Assembly (NCBI RefSeq): GCF_040703125.1
Contig: NZ_CP160035.1
Span: 3,272,001 to 3,336,000 of the forward strand
From: Flavobacterium ovatum
Lineage (GTDB): Bacteria > Bacteroidota > Bacteroidia > Flavobacteriales > Flavobacteriaceae
Reading direction: 5' to 3'
Length of the DNA stretch: 64,000 bases
Shown: positions 44,308-53,716 of the stretch, in pieces
Layout: each line of letters starts with the position of its first letter
How positions within the stretch are numbered: the stretch's first letter is position 1
Program-made: the position numbers and the translations under genes
Notes under the pieces: model-generated
The model's database searches: none
The model's input: only the letters and a program-made list of their open reading frames with translations
Told to the model about the DNA's origin: nothing

Positions 44308-44445
44308 CGTCAGTTCGAGTGCTTTTATTTCCAAATGTGATAGCTTTTGGATGTAAAAGTGTATCGAGAACGCTACTGAAAACAAGGCGACTTCTCGATA
44401 CATTTTTTCCTCCGCTCCGCTGCACAAAAAACACTCGTACTGACG
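44308..44445. repeat. Long palindromic element (MITE-like), full copy
   Basis: The outer arms CGTCAGTTCGAGTG (44308-44321) and 44432-44445 pair with one mismatch. The inner arms TGTATCGAGAA (44360-44370) and 44392-44402 pair perfectly. The right half includes CCTCCGCTCCGCTGC. A half copy with the same left arms follows clpB at 47788-47847. No coding capacity. Confidence 0.8.
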
Positions 44446-44479
44446 ATGTATAGGATATATTTTTAACTAATTGCGAAAA

Positions 44480-44640
44480 ATCCGTTTTCATCAGCGTTTT
44501 CGCAATAGCGAATCCGTTTCATCAGCGGACCAACAACGAATCCTATTGAAAACAAGGCTTCGACAAGCTCAGCCAGACAAAGAAATCCGTTTTCATCTGC
44601 GTCTTCGCGATAGCGAATCAGCGTCATCCGTGTCCCAACA
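44480..44640 (+). repeat. Further copies of the TTCGCGATAGCGAA repeat
   Basis: Two variants, around 44480-44527 (TTTTCGCAATAGCGAATCCG) and 44584-44640 (GTCTTCGCGATAGCGAATCA then CATCCGTGTCCCAAC). The second ends exactly like the inverted copy after proB. Between them lies a GGCTTCGACAAGCTCAGCC stretch. The whole 44295-44641 spacer is repeat material. Confidence 0.75.
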
Positions 44641-44641
44641 A

Positions 44642-45025
44642 CTAAATTTTGCTTTTCAACTCCACAGCATCGATATCACTGTGCGAAGCATCATAAACCG
44701 CTTTACCATTTTTAATCACAATCAACTGAGGTGATTGGTGGTACACGCCAAACTTAGAAGCAATTTCGTTCGAAATATCACGGTGCTCCAATAAATCTAA
44801 GAAATAAGGAGTCACTTCCGCTTCCGAATTAAATTCGTTTTCGAACTGTTTCAAAGCCATTCGGCTAATGCTACAACGGGTACTGTGTTTGAAAATAGCA
44901 GCTGGTTTTTCACTTGCAGCTATTGCGTCTAATTGTGCTAAATCAGTCAATGCCGTCCAATTCATTTTCTGAACTTCTTGTTTTGGAGCGTCATCACCCC
45001 CGAAGATATTTTTTAAAAAACTCAT
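44642..45025 (-). CDS. ytxJ: Bacillithiol-system redox protein YtxJ
   Basis: A 127-residue monothiol glutaredoxin/thioredoxin-fold protein. The redox-active segment is FKHSTRCSISRMAL, with a single cysteine at about residue 51. YHQSPQLIVIKNGKAVYDASHSDI (about 92-115) provides the cis-proline-type loop. YtxJ homologs are associated with bacillithiol, the low-molecular-weight thiol of Firmicutes and many Bacteroidota. The start is ATG 45025 (MSFLKNIFGG), typical for the family, rather than the upstream in-frame ATG at 45055. Confidence 0.82.
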   Translation of the reverse strand: MSFLKNIFGGDDAPKQEVQKMNWTALTDLAQLDAIAASEKPAAIFKHSTRCSISRMALKQFENEFNSEAEVTPYFLDLLEHRDISNEIASKFGVYHQSPQLIVIKNGKAVYDASHSDIDAVELKSKI

Positions 45026-45175
45026 ATTTTGTCTTATTTTATGACTTTTTGACACTATAAACTGATAAATATCAGCTTTTAAACGTCAAATTGTCCGTAA
45101 TTTTATAATGGAATATAATTTGTCGATTGGTTGACAAAGTTAGTTAATAAAATAATCATTCAAATCATAAATAAA

Positions 45176-47779
45176 ATGAACATCAATAAATTTACCATAA
45201 AATCGCAAGAAGTTATTCAGCTCTCGCAACAGCTCACAGAACGAGCTGGTCAACAACAAATCGAAAACGAACACCTCTTCAAAGCTATTTTTGAGGTGGA
45301 CGAAAACGTAGCTCCTTTTATTTTGAAGAAACTCAATGTGAATGTGCCGTTGTTTTTGCAAATCTTGGACAGCACCATTGCCAGTTTCCCAAAAGTTTCG
45401 GGTGGCGAAGTGCAGTTTTCGAGAGGAACAGGAACCACTTTGAACGAAGCCGAAAACATTGCACAAAAAATGAACGATGAATACGTTTCTATCGAACATT
45501 TACTATTGGCAATTTTTGGTTCGAAAAGCAAAGTAGCGCAAATCTTGAAAGACCAAGGCGTAACCGAAAAAGGCCTAAAAGCCGCCATCGACGAATTACG
45601 AAAAGGAGAAAGAGTAACCTCTGCATCTGCCGAGGAAACCTATAATTCTTTGAACAAATACGCCAAAAACCTCAACGAATTGGCCAAAGCCGGAAAACTC
45701 GACCCCGTAATTGGGCGTGATGACGAAATTCGACGTGTGTTGCAAATCCTTACCCGTAGAACCAAAAACAACCCCATGTTGGTGGGTGAACCTGGTGTGG
45801 GTAAAACCGCCATTGCTGAGGGATTGGCGCATAGAATTGTGGATAGCGATGTGCCAGACAACCTAAAAGATAAAATCGTATTTTCTCTCGATATGGGTGC
45901 TTTGATTGCTGGAGCCAAATATAAAGGAGAATTTGAAGAACGTCTAAAAGCAGTCGTAAAAGAAGTGACCGCTGCCGAAGGAGATATTGTTCTTTTCATT
46001 GACGAAATTCATACGCTTGTAGGTGCAGGTGGCGGCGAAGGTGCGATGGATGCCGCCAATATTTTGAAACCCGCTTTGGCTCGTGGCGAACTCCGTGCGA
46101 TTGGGGCAACGACTTTGGACGAATACCAAAAGTATTTCGAAAAAGACAAAGCCCTAGAACGTCGTTTTCAGAAAATTATCATCGAAGAACCCGATACCGA
46201 AAGTGCGATTTCGATTCTGCGTGGTATCAAAGAAAAATACGAAACACACCATAAAGTACAAATCAAAGACGAGGCGATTATTGCCGCTGTAGAGTTGTCG
46301 CAACGCTATATTTCGAACCGATTTTTACCAGACAAAGCCATTGATTTAATGGACGAAGCGGCATCCAAAATCCGAATGGAAATCAACTCCAAACCAGAAG
46401 AACTGGATATTTTGGATCGAAAAGTAATGCAACTCGAAATCGAAATCGAAGCCATCAAGCGTGAAAAAGACGAAAGTAAAATTAAGATTCTAGGTCTTGA
46501 CCTGGCCAACCTCAAAGAAGAGCGCAACCAAATTTACACCAAATGGAAAACGGAAAAAGATGTCGTAGACAACATTCAAACCGTAAAAACTGAAATCGAA
46601 GATTACAAACATGAGGCCGAACGTGCCGAGCGTGATGGCGATTACGGAAAAGTAGCCGAAATACGTTACGGAAAAATCAAAGAAGCACAAGAACGATTGG
46701 ACGGATTTACCAAGCAATTGCAAGACAACCAATCGGGAACTTCGTTGATAAAAGAAGAAGTAACCCGTGAAGACATTGCAGAAGTAGTTGCCAAATGGAC
46801 CGGAATTCCAGTCATGAAAATGCTTCAAGGCGAGCGCGAAAAACTACTGCATCTTGAGGAAGAATTGCACCGCCGCGTGGTAGGACAAGAAGAAGCCATT
46901 GAGGCCGTGAGTGATGCCGTGCGTCGTTCTCGTGCCGGATTGCAAGACATGAAAAAACCAGTAGGAACCTTCCTTTTCTTAGGAACCACCGGAGTCGGAA
47001 AAACCGAGTTGGCAAAAGCCTTGGCTGAGTATCTTTTTGATGACGAAAACGCCATGACCCGTATCGATATGAGCGAGTACCAAGAACGCCACAGCGTGAG
47101 CCGTTTGGTGGGTGCACCTCCGGGATATGTGGGTTATGAAGAGGGTGGTCAGCTGACCGAAGCCGTGCGCCGTCGCCCCTATTCTGTCATTTTGCTTGAT
47201 GAGATCGAGAAAGCACATCCAGATACTTTCAACATCCTATTGCAAGTATTAGACGAAGGGCGTTTGACAGACAACAAAGGACGTTTGGCCGACTTTAAAA
47301 ACACCATTATCATCATGACCTCCAACATGGGAAGCCAGATTATCCAAGAGAAATTTGACAACATGAAGGGTAGCATAGAAGCAGCAACCGAGCTCGCCAA
47401 AACCGAAGTTTTAGGATTACTAAAACAAACCGTTCGCCCCGAGTTCATCAACCGTATCGACGAGATTGTACTGTTCACGCCGCTTACCGTGGCCAACATC
47501 ACTCAAATTGTAGAGATACAGCTCAAGTCGGTAACCAAAATGTTGGCGCTGCAAGGCATCGTCATGGACGCCACACCACAAGCCATCGAGTACCTTTCGC
47601 AAAAAGGTTTCGACCCGCAATTTGGTGCCCGCCCAGTCAAAAGAGTCATCCAGCGAGAAGTCCTCAACAAACTCTCCAAGGAAATTCTAGCCAACAAAAT
47701 CGCAACCGACAGCATCATCCTATTGGATGCCTTCGACGGCGAATTGGTCTTCAGAAACCAAACAGACTCGAGTATTTAA
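45176..47779 (+). CDS. clpB: ATP-dependent disaggregase ClpB
   Basis: An 867-residue Hsp100 chaperone. It has a double Clp N-domain (about 1-145), AAA1 with Walker A GEPGVGKT (about 205-212) and Walker B VLFIDEIH (about 273-280), a coiled-coil middle domain (about 400-525), and AAA2 with GTTGVGKT (about 604-611) and [13 protein letters not shown] (about 675-687). With DnaK it resolubilises aggregates after heat stress. The start is ATG 45176 ([13 protein letters not shown]); the longer reading from a TTG at 45131 is not supported. Confidence 0.96.
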   Translation: MNINKFTIKSQEVIQLSQQLTERAGQQQIENEHLFKAIFEVDENVAPFILKKLNVNVPLFLQILDSTIASFPKVSGGEVQFSRGTGTTLNEAENIAQKMNDEYVSIEHLLLAIFGSKSKVAQILKDQGVTEKGLKAAIDELRKGERVTSASAEETYNSLNKYAKNLNELAKAGKLDPVIGRDDEIRRVLQILTRRTKNNPMLVGEPGVGKTAIAEGLAHRIVDSDVPDNLKDKIVFSLDMGALIAGAKYKGEFEERLKAVVKEVTAAEGDIVLFIDEIHTLVGAGGGEGAMDAANILKPALARGELRAIGATTLDEYQKYFEKDKALERRFQKIIIEEPDTESAISILRGIKEKYETHHKVQIKDEAIIAAVELSQRYISNRFLPDKAIDLMDEAASKIRMEINSKPEELDILDRKVMQLEIEIEAIKREKDESKIKILGLDLANLKEERNQIYTKWKTEKDVVDNIQTVKTEIEDYKHEAERAERDGDYGKVAEIRYGKIKEAQERLDGFTKQLQDNQSGTSLIKEEVTREDIAEVVAKWTGIPVMKMLQGEREKLLHLEEELHRRVVGQEEAIEAVSDAVRRSRAGLQDMKKPVGTFLFLGTTGVGKTELAKALAEYLFDDENAMTRIDMSEYQERHSVSRLVGAPPGYVGYEEGGQLTEAVRRRPYSVILLDEIEKAHPDTFNILLQVLDEGRLTDNKGRLADFKNTIIIMTSNMGSQIIQEKFDNMKGSIEAATELAKTEVLGLLKQTVRPEFINRIDEIVLFTPLTVANITQIVEIQLKSVTKMLALQGIVMDATPQAIEYLSQKGFDPQFGARPVKRVIQREVLNKLSKEILANKIATDSIILLDAFDGELVFRNQTDSSI

Positions 47780-47787
47780 ATATTCTA

Positions 47788-47847
47788 CGTCAGTTCGAGT
47801 GTTTTTTGTGTAATGAAATGGAACAAAAAATGTATCGAGAACTTTTT
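47788..47847 (+). repeat. Half copy of the long palindromic element
   Basis: CGTCAGTTCGAGTG (47788-47801) and TGTATCGAGAA (47831-47841) match the left arms of the full copy at 44308-44445 in order and orientation. The right half is missing. It starts 9 bases after the clpB stop. Confidence 0.75.
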
Positions 47848-47920
47848 ACAAAACATCAGTCGCAAGATTGGTGTTTTTTTGTTTAGGAGCAGAAGGTTTG
47901 GGTTTTCATAAGGACGTTTT

Positions 47921-47992
47921 GTCCTGCTATCCACTGTATCTTTATGGCTTTAAAAAAAAGCCATAAAGGATGCCGTTCCTATCAGGGCTAAA
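47921..47992. repeat. REP-like element, copy C
   Basis: The left frame is GTCCTGCTATCC...ATC and the right frame AAAGGATGCCGTTCCTATCAGGGCTAAAG. The core stem TTTATGGCTTT (47941-47951) pairs perfectly with 47957-47967. It has the same frame as copies A and B with a different paired core. Confidence 0.75.
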
Positions 47993-48039
47993 GTTTGATG
48001 AGTTGTTTTTTTAATTACGATTTGTAGGAATTAAATTTA

Positions 48040-48047
48040 TATATTTG
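48040..48047 (+). promoter_or_regulatory. -7 box of the nucleotidyltransferase/DUF262 pair
   Basis: TATATTTG matches TAnnTTTG. A TTTG lies 15 bases upstream (48021-48024), somewhat close. The leader to the ATG at 48150 is about 95 bases. Confidence 0.45.
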
Positions 48048-48149
48048 GAGGAAGAAATAAAACGAAATAAAGTTATGTAAGTATACTCATTTATGGGTAG
48101 ACTGGGAAAGGATAGTTTCGAATATATACTAGTTAGCTATAATTAAAGA

Positions 48150-48740
48150 ATGAACAAAGAAAATTTAATCCATAAAATAAATTCAAGTACAGAGTTAGAT
48201 ATTTATTACGAATATTTACTTGGGCAAGAAGTTTGGTATTTTAAAAACAATGGAGACAATTTTAGTTCTGATTATGATTCATTTAAGAAATTCATATCTA
48301 GAAAACTAAATATTCCTTTTAATAATGTATCAGTTGTAGGCAGTGCTAAAACAAGGTACAGCTTTTCTCCAACAAAAAAATTATCCGAATTTCACAATAA
48401 ATCAGATTTTGATTTAATTATCGTTTCTAGAAATCTCTTTTATGATATTTGGTCTGCTTATCGAGAAGTTTCAAAAGGTCAATATCTTGATGGCTTTAGT
48501 CAAAAGTGCGGCAATATATTTGGCGGTTTTATAAGCGTTAAGGATGATGATAAAACATATGGAAATTATACTCTTGAAAATTGGCAAAAAAAGGTTCTTT
48601 CTTTTAAAGCCGAACTTCAGTTAACATTTAACATACAACACGAAATCAATTATAGAATTTATTCTGACTGGGAATCAGTTGAAGCATATCATTTAAAAGG
48701 AATAACAAAATTAAAAAACATCATCAATGAAATTAATTGA
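48150..48740 (+). CDS. Nucleotidyltransferase-fold protein paired with DUF262
   Basis: A 196-residue protein of unknown family. VVGSAKTRYSF puts a GS motif at residues 64-65, and KSDFDLIIVS puts a D-x-D at 86-88. That is the Gly-Ser...Asp-x-Asp signature of the nucleotidyltransferase superfamily, with a longer than usual insertion between them. A third acidic residue is not obvious (E155 or D173 are candidates). It overlaps the DUF262 gene by 14 bases, so the pair is translationally coupled. It could be a minimal NTase, a CD-NTase-like enzyme or an antitoxin-type NTase; I cannot choose. Confidence 0.55.
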   Translation: MNKENLIHKINSSTELDIYYEYLLGQEVWYFKNNGDNFSSDYDSFKKFISRKLNIPFNNVSVVGSAKTRYSFSPTKKLSEFHNKSDFDLIIVSRNLFYDIWSAYREVSKGQYLDGFSQKCGNIFGGFISVKDDDKTYGNYTLENWQKKVLSFKAELQLTFNIQHEINYRIYSDWESVEAYHLKGITKLKNIINEIN

Positions 48741-49794
48741 ACAAATTGACATTCAACCTCAAACAGCAAAATGGCTATATGATTTAAGCCAAAAAGGACT
48801 ATTAGAAGTTGATAATTCTTTTCAAAGAAATTATGTGTGGATAGAAAAAAACCAAATTCAATTAATCGAATCAATATTAATTGGCTACCCTATTCCTGAA
48901 ATATATTTATGGAATACGGGAACTGATGAAAATACAGGAGACACTAAATATTCAATAATTGACGGACAACAAAGATGCGGAGCTGTATTTCAATATATTG
49001 CTAATACATTTAAACTAAAAGCTTCAAGTTTAAACGAAAACAATCCTAAAAAAACTACTATTCAAGATAGATTTTTTAAAGATTTAGAAGCTGATGACAA
49101 AAAGGCAATTTGGTCATATGTATTCTCTGTTAGACTAGTAAGAAATCAAGTACAAAGAACCGCTATTGTAAATATGTTTCTTAGATTGAACAGTAATAAT
49201 ATGACATTAAATCCTCAAGAATTAAGAAATGCTGAATTCGAAGGGGAATTTATGCTTTTATCATCTGAGTTAGCCGAGCTTGATTTTTGGGAAGACAATA
49301 AACTTTTTGGTATTGCAGATCGAAGAAGAATGAGAGATGTATCATTTGTAAGTACTCTATTAGTCTTTCTAAAAAAGGGAATAGAAGAAGATATAGGAAA
49401 CTCTAATTTGAATCAGATATACGATTTATACAATGATGACTATACAGATAAGCAAACTGATATAGATAAATTTAAGGTGATTTTAGATGAAATAAATACA
49501 ATAATTGATGGCAATACTGAGCGAATTAAAATATTAAAAAGGCAGGTTCATTTTTACACGTTATTCACTGTTGTTTTTGATATTTTAAACAGTCAACCAA
49601 ATTTAACTGAAAGACAAATTGCAAATTACAGAGACTTCATTGATAACTATGAAAATGAAGTCCTTTTAGCACAGTATTATCCTGAATTAATTTCAGAAAT
49701 TTATGATTATAAATCACTAGTCAAAGAAGGTACAAGACAAAAGACTAACCGATTTAGTAGACATCTTCATTTAAAGAAAATAATCAATAAATGA
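48727..49794 (+). CDS. DUF262 (ParB/Srx-like) protein without an HNH domain
   Basis: A 355-residue protein. The DUF262 core is clear: SFQRNYVW (about 32-38), IESILIGYPIPEIYLW (about 47-62), IIDGQQR (about 77-83) and FLRLNSNNMTLNPQELRNAEF (about 145-165). DUF262 binds and hydrolyses nucleotides in GmrSD, BrxU and SspE, where a DUF1524 HNH nuclease is fused to it. Here the C-terminal half is helical and lacks HNH motifs. It starts inside the upstream nucleotidyltransferase-fold gene. A role in phage defence is an inference from family and context. Confidence 0.8.
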   Translation: MKLIEQIDIQPQTAKWLYDLSQKGLLEVDNSFQRNYVWIEKNQIQLIESILIGYPIPEIYLWNTGTDENTGDTKYSIIDGQQRCGAVFQYIANTFKLKASSLNENNPKKTTIQDRFFKDLEADDKKAIWSYVFSVRLVRNQVQRTAIVNMFLRLNSNNMTLNPQELRNAEFEGEFMLLSSELAELDFWEDNKLFGIADRRRMRDVSFVSTLLVFLKKGIEEDIGNSNLNQIYDLYNDDYTDKQTDIDKFKVILDEINTIIDGNTERIKILKRQVHFYTLFTVVFDILNSQPNLTERQIANYRDFIDNYENEVLLAQYYPELISEIYDYKSLVKEGTRQKTNRFSRHLHLKKIINK

Positions 49795-50341
49795 ACCAGC
49801 AGCTCTTCGAAGTCTTCATATAACAACTAAATATCATTAGGAATACTGTGCGAATATCTCCTGACTTCGCACACGCTCCTATTGTCTATAAAGTAAAATC
49901 AAATTATTTATACTTAAAAAATGAAATACTGTACGTGATTGCTTCCTTCGTCGCAATGACCTTAGTTTGCGTCCGTTGTTTGCCTAGAGATTCTTCGAGA
50001 AAGACAAACTTTGTGGATTTGCATTGCGCATAGTTTGGCGCTCATGAGCGTTCCAAAGCTTATATGAACTTCTATTGAATCCAGTTATAGAACCGCTATA
50101 GCCCTGACGACAAAGAAAAACTTATATGTCTTATATGGTTTAAAAAATTGCTAAAATAGCTGTAATTTGTAGAAAAGCTATGATGGGTTTCAAAATTTAT
50201 AAAACTATTCACCTGCCATGAAGAAATGAGAAAGTAAAAATAGCCTACTATTATAAAACTTTCCTAATATAGTAGCACAATTAAAAAGGCTGTCCTAACT
50301 TGTAATCGCAATAAACAGCTTACCTACTAATATATAAAAAA
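49795..50341. other. Gene-free spacer with a short palindrome
   Basis: No supported gene. A frame at 49848-50033 is open but has no family likeness, and its second half is repeat-like. At 50034-50057 a TTTGG...CCAAA pair frames the perfect 12-base palindrome CGCTCATGAGCG (50039-50050). The block ATTGCTTCCTTCGTCGCAAT around 49940 resembles common flavobacterial intergenic repeats. Confidence 0.5.
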
Positions 50342-50911
50342 ATGAATTTAAGAAATATAAAAAAATCCACCGTTCACAACATAATTTTCTTCGTGTTCAT
50401 TGGTTTACTATTGTTCAGCCCTATAGGAACGTTTGTAAAAGTGCAATTGAACCGATTAATAGCGTTCTCCCCAAAAACAATTGCGGTTACGGATCAAAAG
50501 AAACTCTCTAGCTACGAGTGGCAGTTGATGGATGCTAGCGGAAAGACGGTTTCGCTAAAAGATTATAAGGGCAAAATTATATTCATTAATTTTTGGGCTA
50601 CTTGGTGTCCTCCCTGTATTGCTGAGATGCCGAGTATGCAGAAGTTATATGACGATTATCAAAACAAAATCGTATTCTTGTTTGTTACCAATGACGACTT
50701 TACGAAAACAAATGCTTTTTTGACTAAACAGAATTTAAACTTACCCATCTATAAAGCTGCTGGCAATCCTCCTTTAGAATTGGAGTCTTCGACAATTCCA
50801 GCTACTTATGTCATTGATGCGCATGGCAATATTGTTTTGGCTAAAATTGGAACAGCAGACTGGAACAGTGACTCCTTTCGAAAAGAATTAGATGTATACA
50901 TAGGTGAATGA
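50342..50911 (+). CDS. TlpA-like membrane-anchored thiol-disulfide oxidoreductase
   Basis: A 189-residue protein with an N-terminal membrane anchor (about 13-31) and a thioredoxin-fold domain facing the periplasm. The active site is NFWATWCPPCIAEMP with the CPPC pair at residues 89-92. SSTIPATYVIDAHGNIV (about 150-166) provides the cis-proline loop and the following strand. TlpA/ResA-type proteins reduce periplasmic disulfides, for example in cytochrome maturation. It stands alone, so its partner is unknown. Confidence 0.87.
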   Translation: MNLRNIKKSTVHNIIFFVFIGLLLFSPIGTFVKVQLNRLIAFSPKTIAVTDQKKLSSYEWQLMDASGKTVSLKDYKGKIIFINFWATWCPPCIAEMPSMQKLYDDYQNKIVFLFVTNDDFTKTNAFLTKQNLNLPIYKAAGNPPLELESSTIPATYVIDAHGNIVLAKIGTADWNSDSFRKELDVYIGE

Positions 50912-50976
50912 TTAGTTTTGCCTTACTATGGTTTTAAACAAAAAAAGCGCCAATATCTACATATCGGGGCGGTCAA

Positions 50977-51177
50977 TCATTTAGTTTTCTTTTCTTCATT
51001 GTTCAATTTATCATCAAAGTCGGGTTCTTCTCCTTTGAATTTTTGAGTGTCCACATCGTAGTTCTCATCGTTTGTCAACGTCTCATCGTGATCTTTATAT
51101 TGATGTTTTCTCATATCACTTCTGTTGTCTCCCCCTTTTTGATTCGGTTTTTGTGGATTGTGGTTGTTTGTGCTCAT
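50977..51177 (-). CDS. Small hydrophilic, probably disordered protein
   Basis: A 66-residue protein composed almost entirely of polar and charged residues (STNNHNPQKPNQKGGDNRSD, then acidic/lysine-rich repeats) with no hydrophobic core. The family is not recognised; similar small disordered proteins in flavobacteria are often stress-related. The ATG at 51177 is preferred over 51213, since the extra 12 residues are unlike the rest. It converges on the TlpA-like gene. Confidence 0.5.
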   Translation of the reverse strand: MSTNNHNPQKPNQKGGDNRSDMRKHQYKDHDETLTNDENYDVDTQKFKGEEPDFDDKLNNEEKKTK

Positions 51178-51436
51178 AATTTCTTGTTTTAATGTTTCTA
51201 TAAAATTACTCATTAAGCAATGGTCTGCTGTTACGAAATTTCACTTTAAACTTACAGAATTTTATACAAGCTGATATGGCTTCCGATACAGTACCAGTCG
51301 TTATTGCAATCTATGAGGGTTTACAAAGATTCTATTACAATTATTTGAAACGAATTTGGATAATTTATAGCTATTAATTGAATAGTACGTGTTTATCACT
51401 CCTAACATACTTTTATAAATTTATAAAAAAATTTCT

Positions 51437-52801
51437 ATGTTAAAATTATTCCCATATACGTTTTTAATCATCTTCTTTTCATGTGCTTCTAGTCCTGAAA
51501 CAATTAAGCCAGAACAAGAAGCATTACCTAGCACAATTATAAATCAAGGTGAGGTTTCTGATATTTCAATTTATCCCTCTCAACCCTATTATCAAGAGGA
51601 AGCGGGTTATAATGGTAGTGAACTAACCAATTTACCTGCAGAAAGAAATGTGAATTTTGAGCACGTAGATGGTACAAGTGATACAGTAGCACTTGAAACC
51701 CTTATTAATACTTTGAGTAACAATGGTGGTGGTAAAATAAGAATAAAATCAGGCGACTACAGGTTTAGAGATGTTTTATTGAAATCTAATGTCCACATCA
51801 CTATTGAGAGCAATACAACCATAAAATTAGAAAATCAAGATCAAGGAAAAAATGCTATTAACGGTTTTCGTCAATTTTTTTCATTGAATGGTAGTGAAGT
51901 TGGAAAACCACTTGAAAATGTTAAAATTATTGGCTTAGGCACACCAAACACGCGTCCAAAATTAGTCGTAGAAAAATTTGCCGAAGTTTGGGGAGAAGCT
52001 TTCAATAGAGCCATCTCGTTTGGTTATGTAAAAAATGCTTTGGTTGAGAATTTGACTATTGTAGATAATTATACTTTAGGGGCGGCCATAGCTTTTAATC
52101 CTGTGGACTTGAACAACGACGGAGAAACCGCTGATCTGGCTGAAAATGTTACAATTGCTAATGTCTCTTTATCGAAGGCTTCCATTGGTTATGGATTGAT
52201 ACAAACCAATGTTGGCAGAAATATTTTACTTAAAAATTTATCTTGCGAAGGTGGCATGACCTGTCGTATAGAAGCGCATACTGGCAGACAATATGATTTA
52301 GGGGTGTATAACATTGTTGTCAAAAACGTAGCTAGTATTCATGGAAAAGCTGCTGTTTTACTGCAACCTCATTCGGTTTTAAATGGTAGAATTTTAGTTG
52401 ATATAGCAAAATCTGAAGGTAGTAGTTGGACTCTGTTCTTAAAAGAAGGCTTTGTTGGTGCTGATTCTAAAAGACGAGAAAAAGGAAGCTTTGCCTCCAA
52501 CTCCGAATTCAAAAACATTAGTTTAACTTCAACCGATAACACCGCAACGCTATCCTACAAAAATTATTCGTTTATACCATTGAATTTAAAATCCTTGTAC
52601 TTCGGACCAAATTTTGTCTTAATTCCAGAAGATTCCAATCACACTTTAAATAATGGTGTACCTGGAAATGAGAGTCCAATTGTGGGACCCTCTGTTGCAG
52701 TTGTTTACATAGACGCAAGCTATCCTATGATTTTACCTATTGAAAAAGATCTAGTTTTAACCGGTAAAACCGATTATAGATTGAAAATTTTAAAGCAGTA
52801 A
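51437..52801 (+). CDS. Lipoprotein with right-handed beta-helix fold
   Basis: A 454-residue surface lipoprotein. The signal sequence ends in the lipobox IFFSC (Cys 16), followed by a low-complexity linker. From about residue 80 it has the pattern of a pectate-lyase/GH28-like beta-helix: LINTLSNNGGGKIRIKSGDYRF, VHITIESNTTIKLEN, VKIIGLGT, NALVENLTIVDNYT, ENVTIANVSLSKA. Such proteins cleave or bind polysaccharides. Catalytic residues cannot be assigned by eye, and there is no SusCD or sulfatase neighbour. The ELTNLPAERNVNFEHVDGTSD region before the helix is unassigned. Confidence 0.7.
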   Translation: MLKLFPYTFLIIFFSCASSPETIKPEQEALPSTIINQGEVSDISIYPSQPYYQEEAGYNGSELTNLPAERNVNFEHVDGTSDTVALETLINTLSNNGGGKIRIKSGDYRFRDVLLKSNVHITIESNTTIKLENQDQGKNAINGFRQFFSLNGSEVGKPLENVKIIGLGTPNTRPKLVVEKFAEVWGEAFNRAISFGYVKNALVENLTIVDNYTLGAAIAFNPVDLNNDGETADLAENVTIANVSLSKASIGYGLIQTNVGRNILLKNLSCEGGMTCRIEAHTGRQYDLGVYNIVVKNVASIHGKAAVLLQPHSVLNGRILVDIAKSEGSSWTLFLKEGFVGADSKRREKGSFASNSEFKNISLTSTDNTATLSYKNYSFIPLNLKSLYFGPNFVLIPEDSNHTLNNGVPGNESPIVGPSVAVVYIDASYPMILPIEKDLVLTGKTDYRLKILKQ

Positions 52802-52918
52802 AGGGTTGAAACTTTATAATTGGAAACTTTTGCGAGCCTTCCTATAGTAACTACAATTTACAAAATGGGTTTTGCTTTATTTATTTGTGGAAGGAAAAAA
52901 AATAGAGTTTTTATCTAA

Positions 52919-53204
52919 ATTTCTTTTTTTGCAGAAAATCCGAGTTTAAAATCTTTGGTTGCAGAACAAGAAAACTTGCTAATCGGTAATGCAACATTTA
53001 TAAAACAGTTTTCGACTTGGGATGCCCATTTTTACATCTACCTTGACTGTCTATACCTCAAAGAACATACAAGAGAAAAAGGTCTAGAAAAAATGATAAT
53101 ACAAAAGATTAAAGAATATTGCAAATCTCAAAATTGCACTATTGCTCCATAACAAACGCCCGAATTTAAGAAGCAAAACGCTGCCTATAGCAGGTGGAAT
53201 TATC
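52919..53204 (+). pseudogene. GNAT acetyltransferase fragment, decayed
   Basis: From 52919 the frame reads ISFFAENPSLKSLVAEQENL, then TFIKQFSTWDAHFYIYLDCL, then HTREKGLEKMIIQKIKEYCK. This is the central GNAT fold, with an acyl-CoA loop (R-E-K-G-L-E, normally G in place of E). It stops at a TAA (53150-53152) exactly where relatives have tryptophan before QTPEF. QTPEFKKQN then follows in frame. The N-terminal third is missing and the C-terminal end is scrambled. The frame's only in-frame starter is TTG. Confidence 0.65.
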
Positions 53205-53716
53205 ACTCAAACCTATAATAAAAAGTGCGTCGGACTTTTTGGCTTGTTAGCAGAATTTAGCCCCTTTCGGAATTGAATAACAGAACGTGGCATACATTTC
53301 TCACTCCTACTCTGAATAAAAACTGCGTCGGAAAATCATAGCTGAAAAATTACAACTGAAACTAAGACTGTATCTAAATAATCACTATATTCATCTAACG
53401 CAAAGGTAGTTACATGTTTTTTTAGATCTTATTTTCCTTCGAGAAATCCTCGTACACAAACATGTAACTTTCCATATACATAAACGTTGGTAGTACTCCA
53501 AGTGTAATTAATAGCTAATTCTCGCCTACTTACGAATCCCGAAGCGTCGGGACTCAAGGATTTTCTATTTGGTTTGTATTTGTTTAAAACTGCAACGAAA
53601 TCATACACAAATACGCAAACGACAACTTTTGAATAGCGATTCGAACAAATAATTAAGTCATTCGGGCTTTAAAACCGATAAGAGTAGGCCATTATAAAAA
53701 CAATAAATAAATAAAC
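53205..53716. other. Gene-free spacer before the methyltransferase
   Basis: No coding region is supported. It contains an inverted repeat GTTACATGTTT (53409-53419) with 53458-53468, loop 38 bases, and repeated AAACTGCGTCGGA / AAAGTGCGTCGGA words near 53220 and 53320. No -7 box was found near the ATG at 53717. Confidence 0.5.

Noticed and set aside
47179..47502. Long open frames antisense to clpB (also antisense to uvrA, fumC and proA)
   Set aside because: They arise from codon bias of the real genes on the other strand and have no independent support.
48150..48740. Calling the first gene of the pair a CBASS cyclase
   Set aside because: The GS and DxD motifs fit many nucleotidyltransferases, the insertion between them is unusual, and no CBASS effector or accessory gene is adjacent.
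49848..50033. 61-codon frame after the DUF262 gene
   Set aside because: Second half overlaps intergenic repeat-like sequence; no ribosome-binding or family evidence.
53140..53175. TAACAAACGCCCG motif resembling the start of an integron attC site after a GNAT cassette
   Set aside because: The bases are explained by the continuing GNAT frame (stop then QTPEF), and no complementary GGGCGTTA arm follows.
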